From Heliocidaris erythrogramma (taxonomy: Eukaryota > Echinodermata > Echinoidea > Camarodonta > Echinometridae), in assembly GCA_025617745.1 (NCBI GenBank), contig CM046869.1, positions 10,683,168-10,747,167 of the forward strand: a stretch of 64,000 nucleotides of DNA. The letters run 5' to 3'. A program made the translations under genes and the position numbers. Of the stretch, positions 47,614 to 58,309 are shown one piece after another. The notes beneath the pieces are model-generated. The model was not told where the DNA came from, did not search any database, and saw only the letters and a program-made list of their open reading frames with translations. How positions within the stretch are numbered: the stretch's first letter is position 1; each line of letters opens with the position of its first letter.

Positions 47614-47755
47614 ATTCCTTCGATCCAGTCAATGTTTATTAATCGGAATGAAATTATTTGAAGTGTCATTGCTTTATAATACAATTTTGTATCCTACATC
47701 GAAGCTTCCTGTGACTCGATGAACCCGACTGCATGGGGATTCCCCGTATTATGAA
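47614..47755 (-). promoter_or_regulatory. Conserved 5' flank of gene C
   Basis: Aligns with the 5' flank of gene B. Similarity stops near 47770 and resumes at about 56790, which marks a 9-kb interruption. Confidence 0.55.
47735..47745. promoter_or_regulatory. kappaB-like palindrome GGGGATTCCCC upstream of gene C
   Basis: Identical to 23327-23337 and 122 bases from the ATG, against 123 in gene B. Confidence 0.5.
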
Positions 47756-47769
47756 CAGTGTTCTAGTCA

Positions 47770-48620
47770 AGCGCCAATATTAAAGGAAACACCAGACCAA
47801 AATATCCTCAAACTGAACATACATGTACATACACATTTCTCTCAAAATCATTATGACAGAGTGGTGAAAACCAGGTCCCTAGTCCCTACTGAAAAATAGG
47901 TATAAGTAGGCTACTAACATTGATTATGAAACAATACCAGTGACTGCTTGGAATAATTGTAGACAAACATATGGATAATATTTGCTACTAGTAATTGTCT
48001 TCGGCAAGACACAAAATACAATTCCCCCATCTAAAAAAATTGGAAAAATTTAACTGACTGAGAAAGCTGCGGAATTACAAAGTGACAAGGACACACAGGC
48101 TGGACTTTTAAGTCGATATTTATCAACATGGCATGACAAAATGAATAATAAAGGTGGAAAACAGAAACTTTCAGCACGGAACTGCACTAGCATTAGATAA
48201 ACCCACTGTAATATTCACCTACACGTAGAATCCAACATAATGCAAACACAGAACTGCCAGACCCCTCTTTAAAAAAATTATAAAAATAGAAAACAGAATG
48301 CTGACAACAGACCCACTAACAGAACAGATAAGGAGGCCAAAAATACAAAAAAATTGAAGAAAAAAAATGAACAGTATCCTCTTACAGAACCATAAGGATC
48401 GTTGAGAAAAAAGACACACAATTGAGAGAACAAGTAATGCTATAGTGAAAGTGCAGAGTTCAGGCCAAGCAAGTTTTGGTAGACTTAGAGTGAGGTAGGC
48501 TTCTCACAGATCTCGCCAACATAACTGGGCTTGCATGATGAATAGAGCTCCTGAGATGATTCACACACCAAACGGAGAGGCTAAACCAGTGCAACATGCG
48601 TCCGGCGTAGGAGCGAAGGC
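47770..48620. other. Start of the 9-kb block inserted in unit C
   Basis: No gene or known repeat seen. It has unit-B counterparts on neither side. Confidence 0.4.
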
Positions 48621-48631
48621 TTGAGATGGAA

Positions 48632-48963
48632 CCCGGGGGGGGGGGGGGGCCACTCAGATATATGGGTGTACACATGCGTGTCCATGGGTCTTCAAAATAC
48701 CCCCTAAACAGGTTTTATACTTGGATGAAAAAAGACCCCTTAAACGAGGATTTTTGCGCTGTTTTTCATTATCCAACCCCCCTAAACAGGTTTGACTTCG
48801 GCCAGATTAGTCAAAAGTACCCCTTTTTGTTGAAAATCAGCGTTTTTTGGATCCCTTAACGCGTAACGCGCTTTACGCGTTCCACCTTAAAAAGAGACCC
48901 CTTTTTACGCGTTTTCTTGGACGCGCATATGTGTACACGCATATATCTGAGTGGCCCCCGGGG
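48632..48963. repeat. Hairpin element with GGGGGCCACTCAGATATATG ends
   Basis: Terminal inverted repeats of about 45 bases (GGCCACTCAGATATATG...TGTACACATGCG). Inside, the phrase CCCCCTAAACAGGTTT occurs twice with CCCCTTAAACGAGGA and inverted GCGTAACGCG words. No ORF. Confidence 0.8.
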
Positions 48964-49163
48964 AGATGGAATGGCCCAGAATGGCGAACAGGAACACAGC
49001 TGGACAACCACAGTCCTTTATATTGGACTAGTGTAGCAACTCACTTGATCCCGGACGCTGACAGAAAATGAGAAAGTTTACAGGACGAGTTCACGAGTCA
49101 GAAATTAACAAAAATGACAGCTAGCTAACGCACACTGTACGTGCGCAGCCTCACCGCTCACGT

Positions 49164-49350
49164 TAGTGTCCTTGTATTAAAGAGTTGCAACATAGACGTC
49201 TCACTTTTCTGGAAACAAAATGGCATTCGAATTCTTTCGATTGAGAACACCCAGGTGCTCAGGGGAATTGAATAGAAATGTTACGTAATAGTGGAAACAA
49301 AATGGCGTTCAAATCCCCAGTTGTCGCAACTCTTTAATACAGGGACACTA
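49164..49350. mobile_element. hAT-like MITE, copy 1 with target duplication GCTCACGT
   Basis: Inverted ends TAGTGTCCTTGTATTAAAGA and the matching right end. Flanked on both sides by the 8-base direct repeat GCTCACGT. 8-base duplications and TA(A/G)NG-like termini are hAT traits. Confidence 0.85.
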
Positions 49351-49489
49351 GCTCACGTTGCAGTGCGGCGCCCTCAGACCACTCGTTTCGTAGGAGGTCG
49401 AGAGCACAGTTCTGTGATAACTCCTTGGTCAAATATATGGCGCGCATTTATTGAGTAACCATTTCATATGCACTACCTTCATTGACCTT

Positions 49490-50175
49490 TCTTAAACTTT
49501 GGCCCGAATTCACAAAGAGGTTTAAATCTAACCATGGTTTAAACCTCGGCAAGCGTACTGAAATAGGCGTAAATAAGCGCACATTGCCCATGCGAGCGCT
49601 CAAAGTAAATATATGATTGGATCGGATTCCGTGCGGTTTCCAATAATTTTGTGTATACAATGTATGGGCTTTACAAGAAGTGTTGTCAGAAGAACATATT
49701 TCCATAATTAATTAAGAAAAACAATGTATATCATAAATTTGACTATGCATTCTTGCACAATACATGATGAGACACAAACACGCCAAGTTTGGTCGCAATC
49801 GGTCTATAAATGGTCGAGATCTGAGGGGGGGGGGGGGGCCAAATTAGCCCCCCGGGCTATATTCCTTTTATGAATTCGTGCAAAAATGATGATAACTCAA
49901 TAAATGCGCGCCATATGTGAAATATTTGTAGGCGCGATCAAGCGAGAAGCATGATTGGCTAAGAGAACATTTTACCATTGCAGTGATTATTATTGGAGTA
50001 TCAATGATAAATGGGCGTGTCGGGGGCATAACCTAAACAAAGATAACAAAGAAAACCTTAACATAGTTTTCAGAATACAGATTTAGAGGTATGTTAAGGG
50101 TATGTTAGCTTTGGGACTTAACATAGAAGTTAACATACAAGTTAACATAAATTTCAGAATACGGCCCCAGGTGAA
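49490..50175. repeat. Element bounded by GGCCCGAATTCACAAAG and TTCAGAATACGGCCCC
   Basis: Ends are imperfect inverted copies of GGCC(C)GTATTCTGAA. The interior repeats TTAACATA words at the right and TTTAAACCTCGG at the left. The same end occurs at 33540-33556. Confidence 0.55.
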
Positions 50176-50252
50176 TTATTTGCGGGCAAGCAAAGTAAGC
50201 TGCCTAATTTGAGGGATTTTATTTTTATATAGTGCTTTTGCCACAAATATCA

Positions 50253-50482
50253 GGGGTGGTATTCTGAGATTTATTTTATCTTGATTTTAGTGAAATAATT
50301 TTACTTGTCATAACAAAATGTACGCATATGCCGCATCATTGGTTAATGACCGCGCAAAAGTGGCTTTGTACGCGGAATTCATCTGCGCAAACACCAATGA
50401 AATGTTGCAATTTTAAAGTTGTTATGACAATTAAAATCTTTTCACTAAAATCAAGATAAAATAAATCTCAGAATACCACCCC
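50253..50482. repeat. MITE, GGGGTGGTATTCTGAGAT termini
   Basis: About 60-base inverted arms (GGTGGTATTCTGAGATTTAT...). 230 bases, non-coding. Confidence 0.85.
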
Positions 50483-50689
50483 ATGACTTTATCTTTAACA
50501 AAGCCTAATTGGGAGCTTGCATTAGGTTGATAAGTCATGCAAGGCACTGTATTTAATTATTTTTTTTTAACAGGAGAAAATATTATGTCACTGCTCTCAA
50601 ACCAACAACGCTCTTTTTATCCAGTTGATTTTGCTCTTAGGACCAATTCACAAGTTTAGACCTCTTGCCAAGATAGTTAATGTGATAGT

Positions 50690-50910
50690 GCTCTTTAGTG
50701 GTGTATCTTGGGATCATGGCGCTCAGAGCAAATAATGAAATTGCCCCCTTTCAAAAACGCTGTATTGGGGATCAAAGCAACGATAATTACATTTGTTTTA
50801 ATTGGAACCCTTTAAAAACCCATTTCTAAACTCCCAAAGTCTAAACTGTTTCAAAAGCATGTTGAAGAAACATCTTCTTCAACTATACGCAATGAATTCA
50901 AACTGAGCGA
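50690..50910 (+). mobile_element. Repeat and LINE C-terminal scrap
   Basis: A GTGTATCTTGGGATCATGGC repeat start (as at 2815), then a + frame LNCFKSMLKKHLLQLYAMNS before a stop, the last residues of a CR1/L2-like polyprotein, followed by CT-rich 3' sequence to about 51130. Confidence 0.6.
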
Positions 50911-51509
50911 GCAGGACCCACCTCTCTCTTTCTCTCTCTCTTTTCCTGCCTTCTCTCTTCCTTCTTCTCACACACAGACACACTCATTATCTTTCATTTT
51001 CCTCCTTCCTCCACTCTCCTTCTCTTCATTCTCTTTTGTTTCCACACCGTCTTCCACTTCCACTTCACTTTCACACATAGTTTTTCTTGTGGGTTGAGGC
51101 AATAGTCTTTCTACCTCAACTCACCTATCAATTCTCTCTTATCAATAATTCGCTTCTCGTAGTGATGCTTTATGAATTTAATATTATTGAACGACCCACT
51201 CGTGATTAAGTTATAGGTTTCTGGAGATGTAATATACAAGTTTTGCTTTTAAACATGTCCAACTGTTTCAGCATCACATAATAGGTCAATATTTGTGCAT
51301 ATTTTTTTCTTATTGATATTTGATATTGTGCCCATATCTATGGAAAAACATCATTGTTATATTTTGTTGTTATTGTATTCATTTTATGTTATGCACTACA
51401 ATATTATGTTAATCATATTTATATCATATTAATAATATTTACATATATATTGGGGCGTGAAATTACAAGATTCTGAAGCAACGTTATGTGAGGGAGCAAA
51501 GCGAACGGG

Positions 51510-51765
51510 GTAACCTCGATAGTCATAAGGACCGCTATCCACAAGACCACTTATTCATAAGGACCCCTATCCCTATCCATAACGCGTGACTAATAGCGGT
51601 TTTGTATGAATAGCGGTCTTTCGAAATAGCGACTAAACCATAGACAAATTACCTCGCTATTAATAAGGACCTCCATTCATAAGGACCATTATTCATAAGG
51701 ACCACTATCCGTAACGCGTGTTAAATGAATAGCGGTCCTTATGAATAGCGAGTGGACCCCAAGCG
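51510..51765. repeat. Palindromic array of AATAGCGGTCCTTATG
   Basis: Left half repeats CATAAGGACC(A/G)CTATCC, right half its reverse GAATAGCGGTCCTTATG; ATAACGCGTG occurs in both halves (51577, 51712). Another fold-back built of a short tandem word. Confidence 0.75.
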
Positions 51766-51779
51766 AACAAGCTTTAGAA

Positions 51780-52900
51780 ATTCACATTTATTGGGGAGTG
51801 CATAATCTACAATATAATCAATTTTTTCTTCCTTTTCTACCCTTTCACTTTCTCATATTGTGCGTCAAAATAGGTATTTTAATAGTTTTTTCTTCTGCTG
51901 CAAGACATGTATTGCATAACTCAATGTCTGCTAATATTTCACCCTGCCTACCACTGATTAAAGGACAATTAACCCCACATGATATTCTAGATGCGGTATT
52001 GTCTGCTACGTCTTTCCATGGAGGCTGCCATTTTGTGCATGACACGGATCATTAGGTACCATATGCATTGATAATAGCCTACCTTTACAACAGATACGTC
52101 GCTTTGTTCTGATTTTATTACGATTGTTATTGGCCATGGGCCTAGATAATTGACGACCCATGAGTTCTAATAGCCATCCTGTAATGCAGATTCCTCGCTT
52201 TGTTTTGGTATTGTTACGATTGTCTCCGTCCTTGACGTCAATTCTCCGTCTCCACGTACAGAAAGTATATTTTTATGAACAAATTAAGACCTTTTAAAAA
52301 ATATATAAAACTAAACTTACATTTCAGAATATGTGACTATATCTAATATATATTTGTCCTCTAAAAATCAATTACAAGTTAACGATGAAGGAAATATTAC
52401 TTGGGATGAAAAATATTTTCGTGTACACATAAAGTAATGGCAGCCCCCTTATTATTGCTAGCAGACAATAACTTGGCTGGAAAATAGTGATTTATATCTA
52501 TATCCTGTGTTTTTACATGAAATTGCATGTATCAAATAAGAGGCATATACTACACCATTCAAAATAAGCTAATTCATACGCTGAGGTTAATTTCCCTTTA
52601 AATTCGCAGGTAATTCTGGCGCAGAGTTAGGATGCGTCACCTTCCTTTTTGTTGTGTAAATTGTTCACTGTTACGAGAGCGCTTTTAGCAGGTGAACCGC
52701 GGTCTTGATTTTTTAATTCAACCCTTTCCTCTGCTTCTCTGTTGCTATCCCCGCGTTCAGACTATCCCCCGGGACATTCCCCGGCAAACGCATAGTGTGT
52801 ACGCTCGCTGGGACTTCTCCCCGTCTCCACCCCCCCAAACATGTTGGGTTTTTGGATGGGAGAGCGAACTTGGCTCGTAATCCGATATCTCGCACCTGTT
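51780..52900. other. Gene-free stretch
   Basis: No homology or repeat recognised; becomes less AT-rich toward 52600-52920. Confidence 0.4.
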
Positions 52901-52910
52901 TTTTTATAAG

Positions 52911-52922
52911 TGCGCATGCGCG
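52911..52922. promoter_or_regulatory. NRF1-like site TGCGCATGCGCG
   Basis: Matches the palindromic NRF1 consensus YGCGCAYGCGCR. About 500 bases before a possible first exon at 53386-53600 on the + strand. Confidence 0.3.
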
Positions 52923-53385
52923 AAAAGTAGAGACGAAGAACTCAGTAGAGACCTCCAGAAGAATTGTGACAGTGTACTGAAAGGTTACAATTTTTAATCA
53001 CATATGATTTGATGCACGTTGATCGACAACGGCAATAAATCACCAAAGGTATGAATAATTTTGAACATCACATAATTTGGATAACTCACTTTTTCTATTG
53101 TTATGCAAATGAGTTGAAACCAGAAACGGCATTCATTTGTAGATGATAACTAAATGTATTCAAGTGATGTGCAAGTAAATCCAGTTCCCCTTTCATTTTT
53201 GCGAAAAATGCAAAAATATCCAATTTTCCAAGGGGTATGAATAATTCTGAGGACAACTGTAGGTACCACGTAGACAGTGTACGTACAGTGCATGCCTTAT
53301 AATTATGTGCATGATATGCGCTAGCTATGACATTATGTGTGCAGTTTGCTAGCAGAACATAAAAATGCAGCGTGGATAATTCTCT

Positions 53386-53600
53386 TTGGATAAGAACTTT
53401 GCCTGCCGTCATTTTTTGCGCGATCGGCAGCAAGCGGAACGCCGCATCATTGTTCCATATTTATTGTGGTACAATATCTGCGAGCCAAGCGCATCCGTTC
53501 ATTTCACTCCGGAGAGACTAGGGCAGTTGACACAGGGCGTTGGGGGCGTTGCAGCAGTGAAGCTGTATGACAAGGAAGCACCAAGACTGGTGACATTACG
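53386..53600 (+). CDS. Possible first exon of an unknown gene
   Basis: An open frame starting at an ATG and ending at a perfect donor (ACG|GTAAGTGT at 53600-53601). It has balanced composition, including SVHFTPERLGQLTQGVGG. I recognise no family and found no following exon, because the inverted-repeat element 53620-55800 comes next. It could be chance or part of the repeat. Confidence 0.2.
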
Positions 53601-53619
53601 GTAAGTGTTTTCAAGTCCA

Positions 53620-55800
53620 TCTTCTTCTAGCCTTTTGACAAGGCCCTCGTGACTTGGCTATTTTTCTCGGCAAATAAGCTAGTAGTGGCTGCATAACAAG
53701 ACTAGCCGCCCAGCCCGGTGAATGCGCGATCGAGCGACGTGAGTCCGAGGGCCTTTTGGAACCTGGCCTTTATTTCTTATCTTATCCTTTGTTCCTAGCG
53801 AGGATCTGCTACCTTATATGTAGGAGCCAATCAGCAAACGTATCTTCGCAATGACGTCAGCATACATTTGTGACCTGACGCCTCAAAACCTACAATAAGT
53901 CGCCAAAATTATTTTTTGTGTTTTATATATTTTCTGAAAGTAGAGATTCTCAGCTTTCCAATGGTATATCACTTGCCTAGTTTACTCAATGATACCCCCT
54001 TTAAAGTAGAACGTTAATGATTTTAAATATTGGCTTAATACTTATTATTGCATAGATGGCATAAATTAAACAAGGTTATCCAAATTCAACGCTTGGAAAC
54101 ATTTGAAGTAATGATTATTATAAATTATAAAACGGTAAAATACAGCCCCCGGTATAGCAGCTGAAGAGCTCCTCGAACGCTGCTGAGATATGTGAAGACA
54201 CACCCTGGACCAGTCCTGTCTAAGCAGACGATGTCCCATAACATCTTACACATTTTTCAGAGCCTATTTTGTCATCTCCTCTTCACTTATTTCTCTTCCT
54301 TCACTAGCGTCAGTCTTAATGTTAGTCTGTTGCCTCACTCTTAACTTCGTGTATGGTATTATTTTGATGAAAAATGCAGCGTTAAAAAAAAATAAAGGAA
54401 TCAGTCACTTGTAAACAAAATAAGACGCCATTGTATTTTCAGCTGCTTGCACCGGGCCATGTTCGGCGTTTCAAGAGGGAACGAATACCATCCTGCTATT
54501 ATTCGGAGGGCTTTTCAATTTGAAAGTGGGGTTTATTTCATTGATCATTGACCCTTCTCCTATGTATTTACAATTAAACGGTTTTAGCTATCAGAATCAG
54601 TTTCACTTTCCCTTTATAATGGTGTGAAATAAGGTCATGTTTAAATACACCAAACTCTTTATAATTTGATAAATAATTGCATTGCAATTACGTTCATTCA
54701 TTATAGGACGTCGTCTGCTTAAGCAGGATCGATCCCGAGTGTGACGACATCAAAACATCGCTATATTTCTGGCGAATCCTCGGATATTCCAGATGCTGAG
54801 AAGAGCTTTTATTTGTGTTGTTTTTATAATCACCAGATACGCAGTTGACATAAAACTTATACGATTGCCATCTGTAAGCTTCCCAGTTTCTAGTGATATA
54901 TTAATTGCCATATTTGTGATTTTCTTTGAATATCTACTTTAAATATCACATTTAGAATCAGTATGTAACCAGCAATCAATAACTCCTATTCAGAGAAAAT
55001 GGCCATTTAAGTTCGGAACAAAAGAGTGCAAAACCTTCGCTCTCTGTGTGCGCCCACGTAAAACTGGGTATTCAAATGGCCATAGCAACCGGTATGAAGG
55101 GATTATCATATTAGGCTGAATTTTGGCACACTGCTCCAGAAGGACCTAATCATTACTCACTCCAAAAATCAATTTAATACCTTTGGAGGTAAGGTAGTAA
55201 TTTGGCATTGAATGCAAGTATTACAAAAGCTCTCCAAACATTCATTAGCCCGACAGGTGAAAAAAAAGAGTCATTTTAAAATGCCCCCCAAACATATTTC
55301 TAAGTCGAATTACGACTCACAAACTTGAGACATGATAGAATGATAATGAAACTACCCATTTCTATCAAAAACAGAAAATCGACTGATCCAAGCAAATTTA
55401 CTATTTTGGGCTGTTTGCTACGATGTGGTCCGTGCGACTTATTGTAGGTTTTGAGGCGGCGGGTCACATTTGGTTTGCAAATTCGCCTTCATCTCGAGCT
55501 CGCGCAGCCCGTGCAAGCTACTAGTACATCAATCATGGAAAGCAAGCCCCGCAGATACCGTTGTGATTGGTCGATAATCATCGGTAGGGGTGTTAGCATA
55601 CGAATGTCAACTCGTGAATAATTCATATCGGACGATGGAAACCCAGGTTCCAAAAGGCCTCGCGACTAAAGTCGCTCGATCGCGCGTTCACCCGGGCCGT
55701 GTTGATTCTTTTCGTCGCCAGCTAGTCTCATCTCAGGCACATCGATGACGAGGAAAATAGCCAAGTCACGAGGCCTTGTCAAAAGGCTAATCTTCTTCAT
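53620..55800. mobile_element. 2.2-kb block with long inverted ends
   Basis: 53620-53765 matches the reverse complement of 55640-55798 (AGCCTTTTGACAAGGCC...GCGCGATCGAGCGAC...AGGCCTTTTGGAACC). A second inverted match, CCTCAAAACCTACAATAAGT (53881 versus 55434-55453), sits inside. The interior has no ORF. Either one long-TIR element or two inverted copies. Confidence 0.65.
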
Positions 55801-55915
55801 GCAATCACGCACGGCACGCACTGTATACCATAGCACTGCACTAGCACTGCACATAGCGCATGCATTATTTGCATGCACTATACGTGCGGGGGCCTCGGAG
55901 GGCTCTGCTCTTGAC

Positions 55916-56102
55916 TAGTGTCCCTGTATTAAAGAGTTGCGACATGGACGTCCCACTTTTCTGGAAAGAAAATGGCGTTCGAATTCATTCTATTGAGAAC
56001 ACCCAGGTGCTCATCGGAATTGAATAGAAATGTTACGTAATAGTGGAAACAAAATGGCGTTCAAATCGCCAGTTGTCGTAACTCTTCTATACAGGGACAC
56101 TA
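55916..56102. mobile_element. hAT-like MITE, copy 2
   Basis: Same family as 49164-49350. Flanked by CTCTTGAC on both sides. Confidence 0.85.
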
Positions 56103-56110
56103 CTCTTGAC

Positions 56111-56298
56111 TAGAGTACCTTTATATAGAGAGTAGCGACATGGACGTCTGACTTTTCTGGACACAAAATGGCGTTTGAATTCTTTCTATTGAGAACACCC
56201 AGGTGCTCATCGGAATTGAAAAGAAATGTTGCATAGCAGTGGAAACAAAATGGCGTTCAAATCATGAGTTGTCGCTACTCTCATTATATAGGTACTCT
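56111..56298. mobile_element. hAT-like MITE, copy 3
   Basis: Ends TAGAGTACC...GGTACTCTA, a diverged subtype. It shares one CTCTTGAC with copy 2 and has another on its far side, so the word occurs three times. Confidence 0.85.
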
Positions 56299-56985
56299 AC
56301 TCTTGACGCTCGAATACTGCCATCTCTCGTCGGTGGCGCAAGTCTTGACAAAAAAATATTGCCCCGGACCCTGAAGGCCAAGGCATTGAAGAAGAAGAAA
56401 AAATGGCATTAAGGCGCCTTAAGGCCAAGGCCGAGCATCAAGGCACTACAACACTGATTATGAACCTAAAAAAGTTCTTTTCGTTGATTTTTTTTGGTGG
56501 ATTTGTGATCCCATGTTGTCTCCGAACAATTTCAGCTTTGTTGCCCGAAAAGCAACTTTGAACACTTTGCATAATTTGCATAAATCAAAGTGGCCACATA
56601 AGAGCTGGTCACATTTGTCTGATAACGATAACGATTAGGAGATTAAAGGTACGCACTAGAGCTACTTTGCTATTAACAGACACGAGCACACTCACAGGAA
56701 CACACCATTTAGTAGGGTGTACCTTTAATCCAAAATATCGTTATCGTTATCGGAGAAAACAACTTATGCTCTATGTGCGCGCTGCACCCAACGCTAACAT
56801 TTTCGTAATCTTGTAATTTTCCATTACTAATCAAGAAAATTTGTAAGTATGTTCTGTTAGATGTACATTATTCCGTCTACAATGTCAGGCTACTTACACA
56901 TTCAAATCAAATAATATCGTTTAGCATAAATTGATGATCATCACTTAAAATCAAAACCATAAAATCATCACAGTGCGAGAGTTAC

Positions 56986-57138
56986 GACCCCGTAACAGAA
57001 ATGTTTGCAATCAATTGGCAATGGCCAAATAATATCATCGTTGCATGCATTGTTTAAAAGGATTGCAATAAACCAATTAGAATACATTGTATTTATTTTA
57101 AATTTGCAACTGATTGCAAACCTTTGTGTTACGGGGCC
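56986..57138. repeat. MITE, CCCCGTAACA.AAATGTTTGC termini
   Basis: Inverted ends ACCCCGTAACAGAAATGTTTGC and GCAAACCTTTGTGTTACGGGG (the first differs by one base). A related ATTGCAA-rich piece lies at 2440-2520. Confidence 0.75.
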
Positions 57139-57150
57139 TACGCATACATT

Positions 57151-57360
57151 CACTCTAAAAAGTCAAATGTTAGATCTACATTTAAATGGTTGGAGGAGTG
57201 ACAACATTTTTAAAATGGTAAATTTACACTTTTATCATGCTGGATCTAATAGTTTAAAGGTTGGATACAGCATGTTAAAAGTGTTCATTTACCATTTTGA
57301 AAATGTTGTCACTCCTCCAACCTTTTAAATGTAGTTTTTACATTTGACTTTTTAGAGTGT
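57151..57360. repeat. Long near-perfect hairpin, CACTCTAAAAAGTCAAATG ends
   Basis: About 80-base inverted arms with few mismatches, around a 35-base loop. Terminal CACTCT as in 13832-14045. Confidence 0.85.
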
Positions 57361-57696
57361 TGTATTAGTCATATGAAATTATTATAACGGGAAGAGCGCG
57401 TTTGTTGATCATTGCTTAATAGTTCTTAGCGGCCACCAAGTTCTTTATCAAGAACTCAGTATTATCTTATATATTCAGGTGGCAATCTTCAAATGCAGGG
57501 GGGACCCCACAAAGTGATGAATCATTTTTAAAGGTAGGTTTCCGTTTATTGTTTCTTTGTTTCCCCCGTCCTTTTCGCAAACACGTGGAAACAGAAATGA
57601 TCTACATTATTTCATTTTAAGAAATATTTATCGTCTCTTTCATTTCTTAATAATATAATATAATAATGATAATGATGATAATGATGATGATTACAA

Positions 57697-57735
<39 letters not shown>

Positions 57736-57808
57736 AAATATACATCTATTGTCCTTTTTTGTACCCAGGGGTAGCATCATAAGTATTAATACTGCTCTTT
57801 ATACTACC

Positions 57809-57938
57809 AGGGGAGTGTTTCATCAAGCGTTTTGTCAGTGATTTTTACCGACAACTGTTATAAGCTACTGAAATCCTTGCATCTGACTGGCTGAGAGCGA
57901 AATTTGTCAGTAAAAATCACTGACAAAACGCTCCCCTG
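57809..57938. repeat. MITE, GGGGAGTGTTTCATCAAG family, copy 3
   Basis: Same core as 15536-15673 with one change in TGATTGGCT; right arm shortened. Confidence 0.8.
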
Positions 57939-58091
57939 AAGGCTCTGCTATTATTACTATCCCAGCATTGCCATGTACCCATTTAACTTAATATACATGG
58001 GTGGAGAGGGACATTGTGAGCAAAACCCTTTGTCCAAAGATGTAAGCAGCGAGCGTGGGTCGAACCCAAGACCTCTTGTATGAGTGTCAAG

Positions 58092-58268
58092 CAGGCGTGG
58101 ATCCAGAGGGGGGGGGGGGGGGATGGGGCGCAAGGGGCGTGCGCCCCCGTTTTGTCTGACAAAGTATGCCCCCTGACCCCCTGACCCCCTAGATGGCCGT
58201 TTGGCTTCGTCAAACGGAGGGTTCCTCAGTGTGCGCCCCCCTTTCTGAAAATCCTGTATCCGCCCCTG
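58092..58268. repeat. Inverted-repeat element, GGCGTGGATCCAG termini
   Basis: Ends CAGGCGTGGATCCAGAGG and CCTGTATCCGCCCCTG, with a G-run, as in 24021-24155. Confidence 0.75.
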
Positions 58269-58309
58269 TCAAGAGCCTTCACCAATATACCACCGTGCTC
58301 CCATTTGGT

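Larger units (their letters stand above)
56790..57960. repeat. Upstream flank of gene C unit, resumes homology with 23420-24640
   Basis: Matches the order of blocks in unit B; interrupted by MITEs 56986-57138 and 57151-57360, which unit B lacks. Confidence 0.65.

Noticed and set aside
46817..47722. 301-codon open frame on the + strand
   Set aside because: It is the antisense shadow of gene C exon 1, whose minus frame has clear homology to gene B and matching splice sites.
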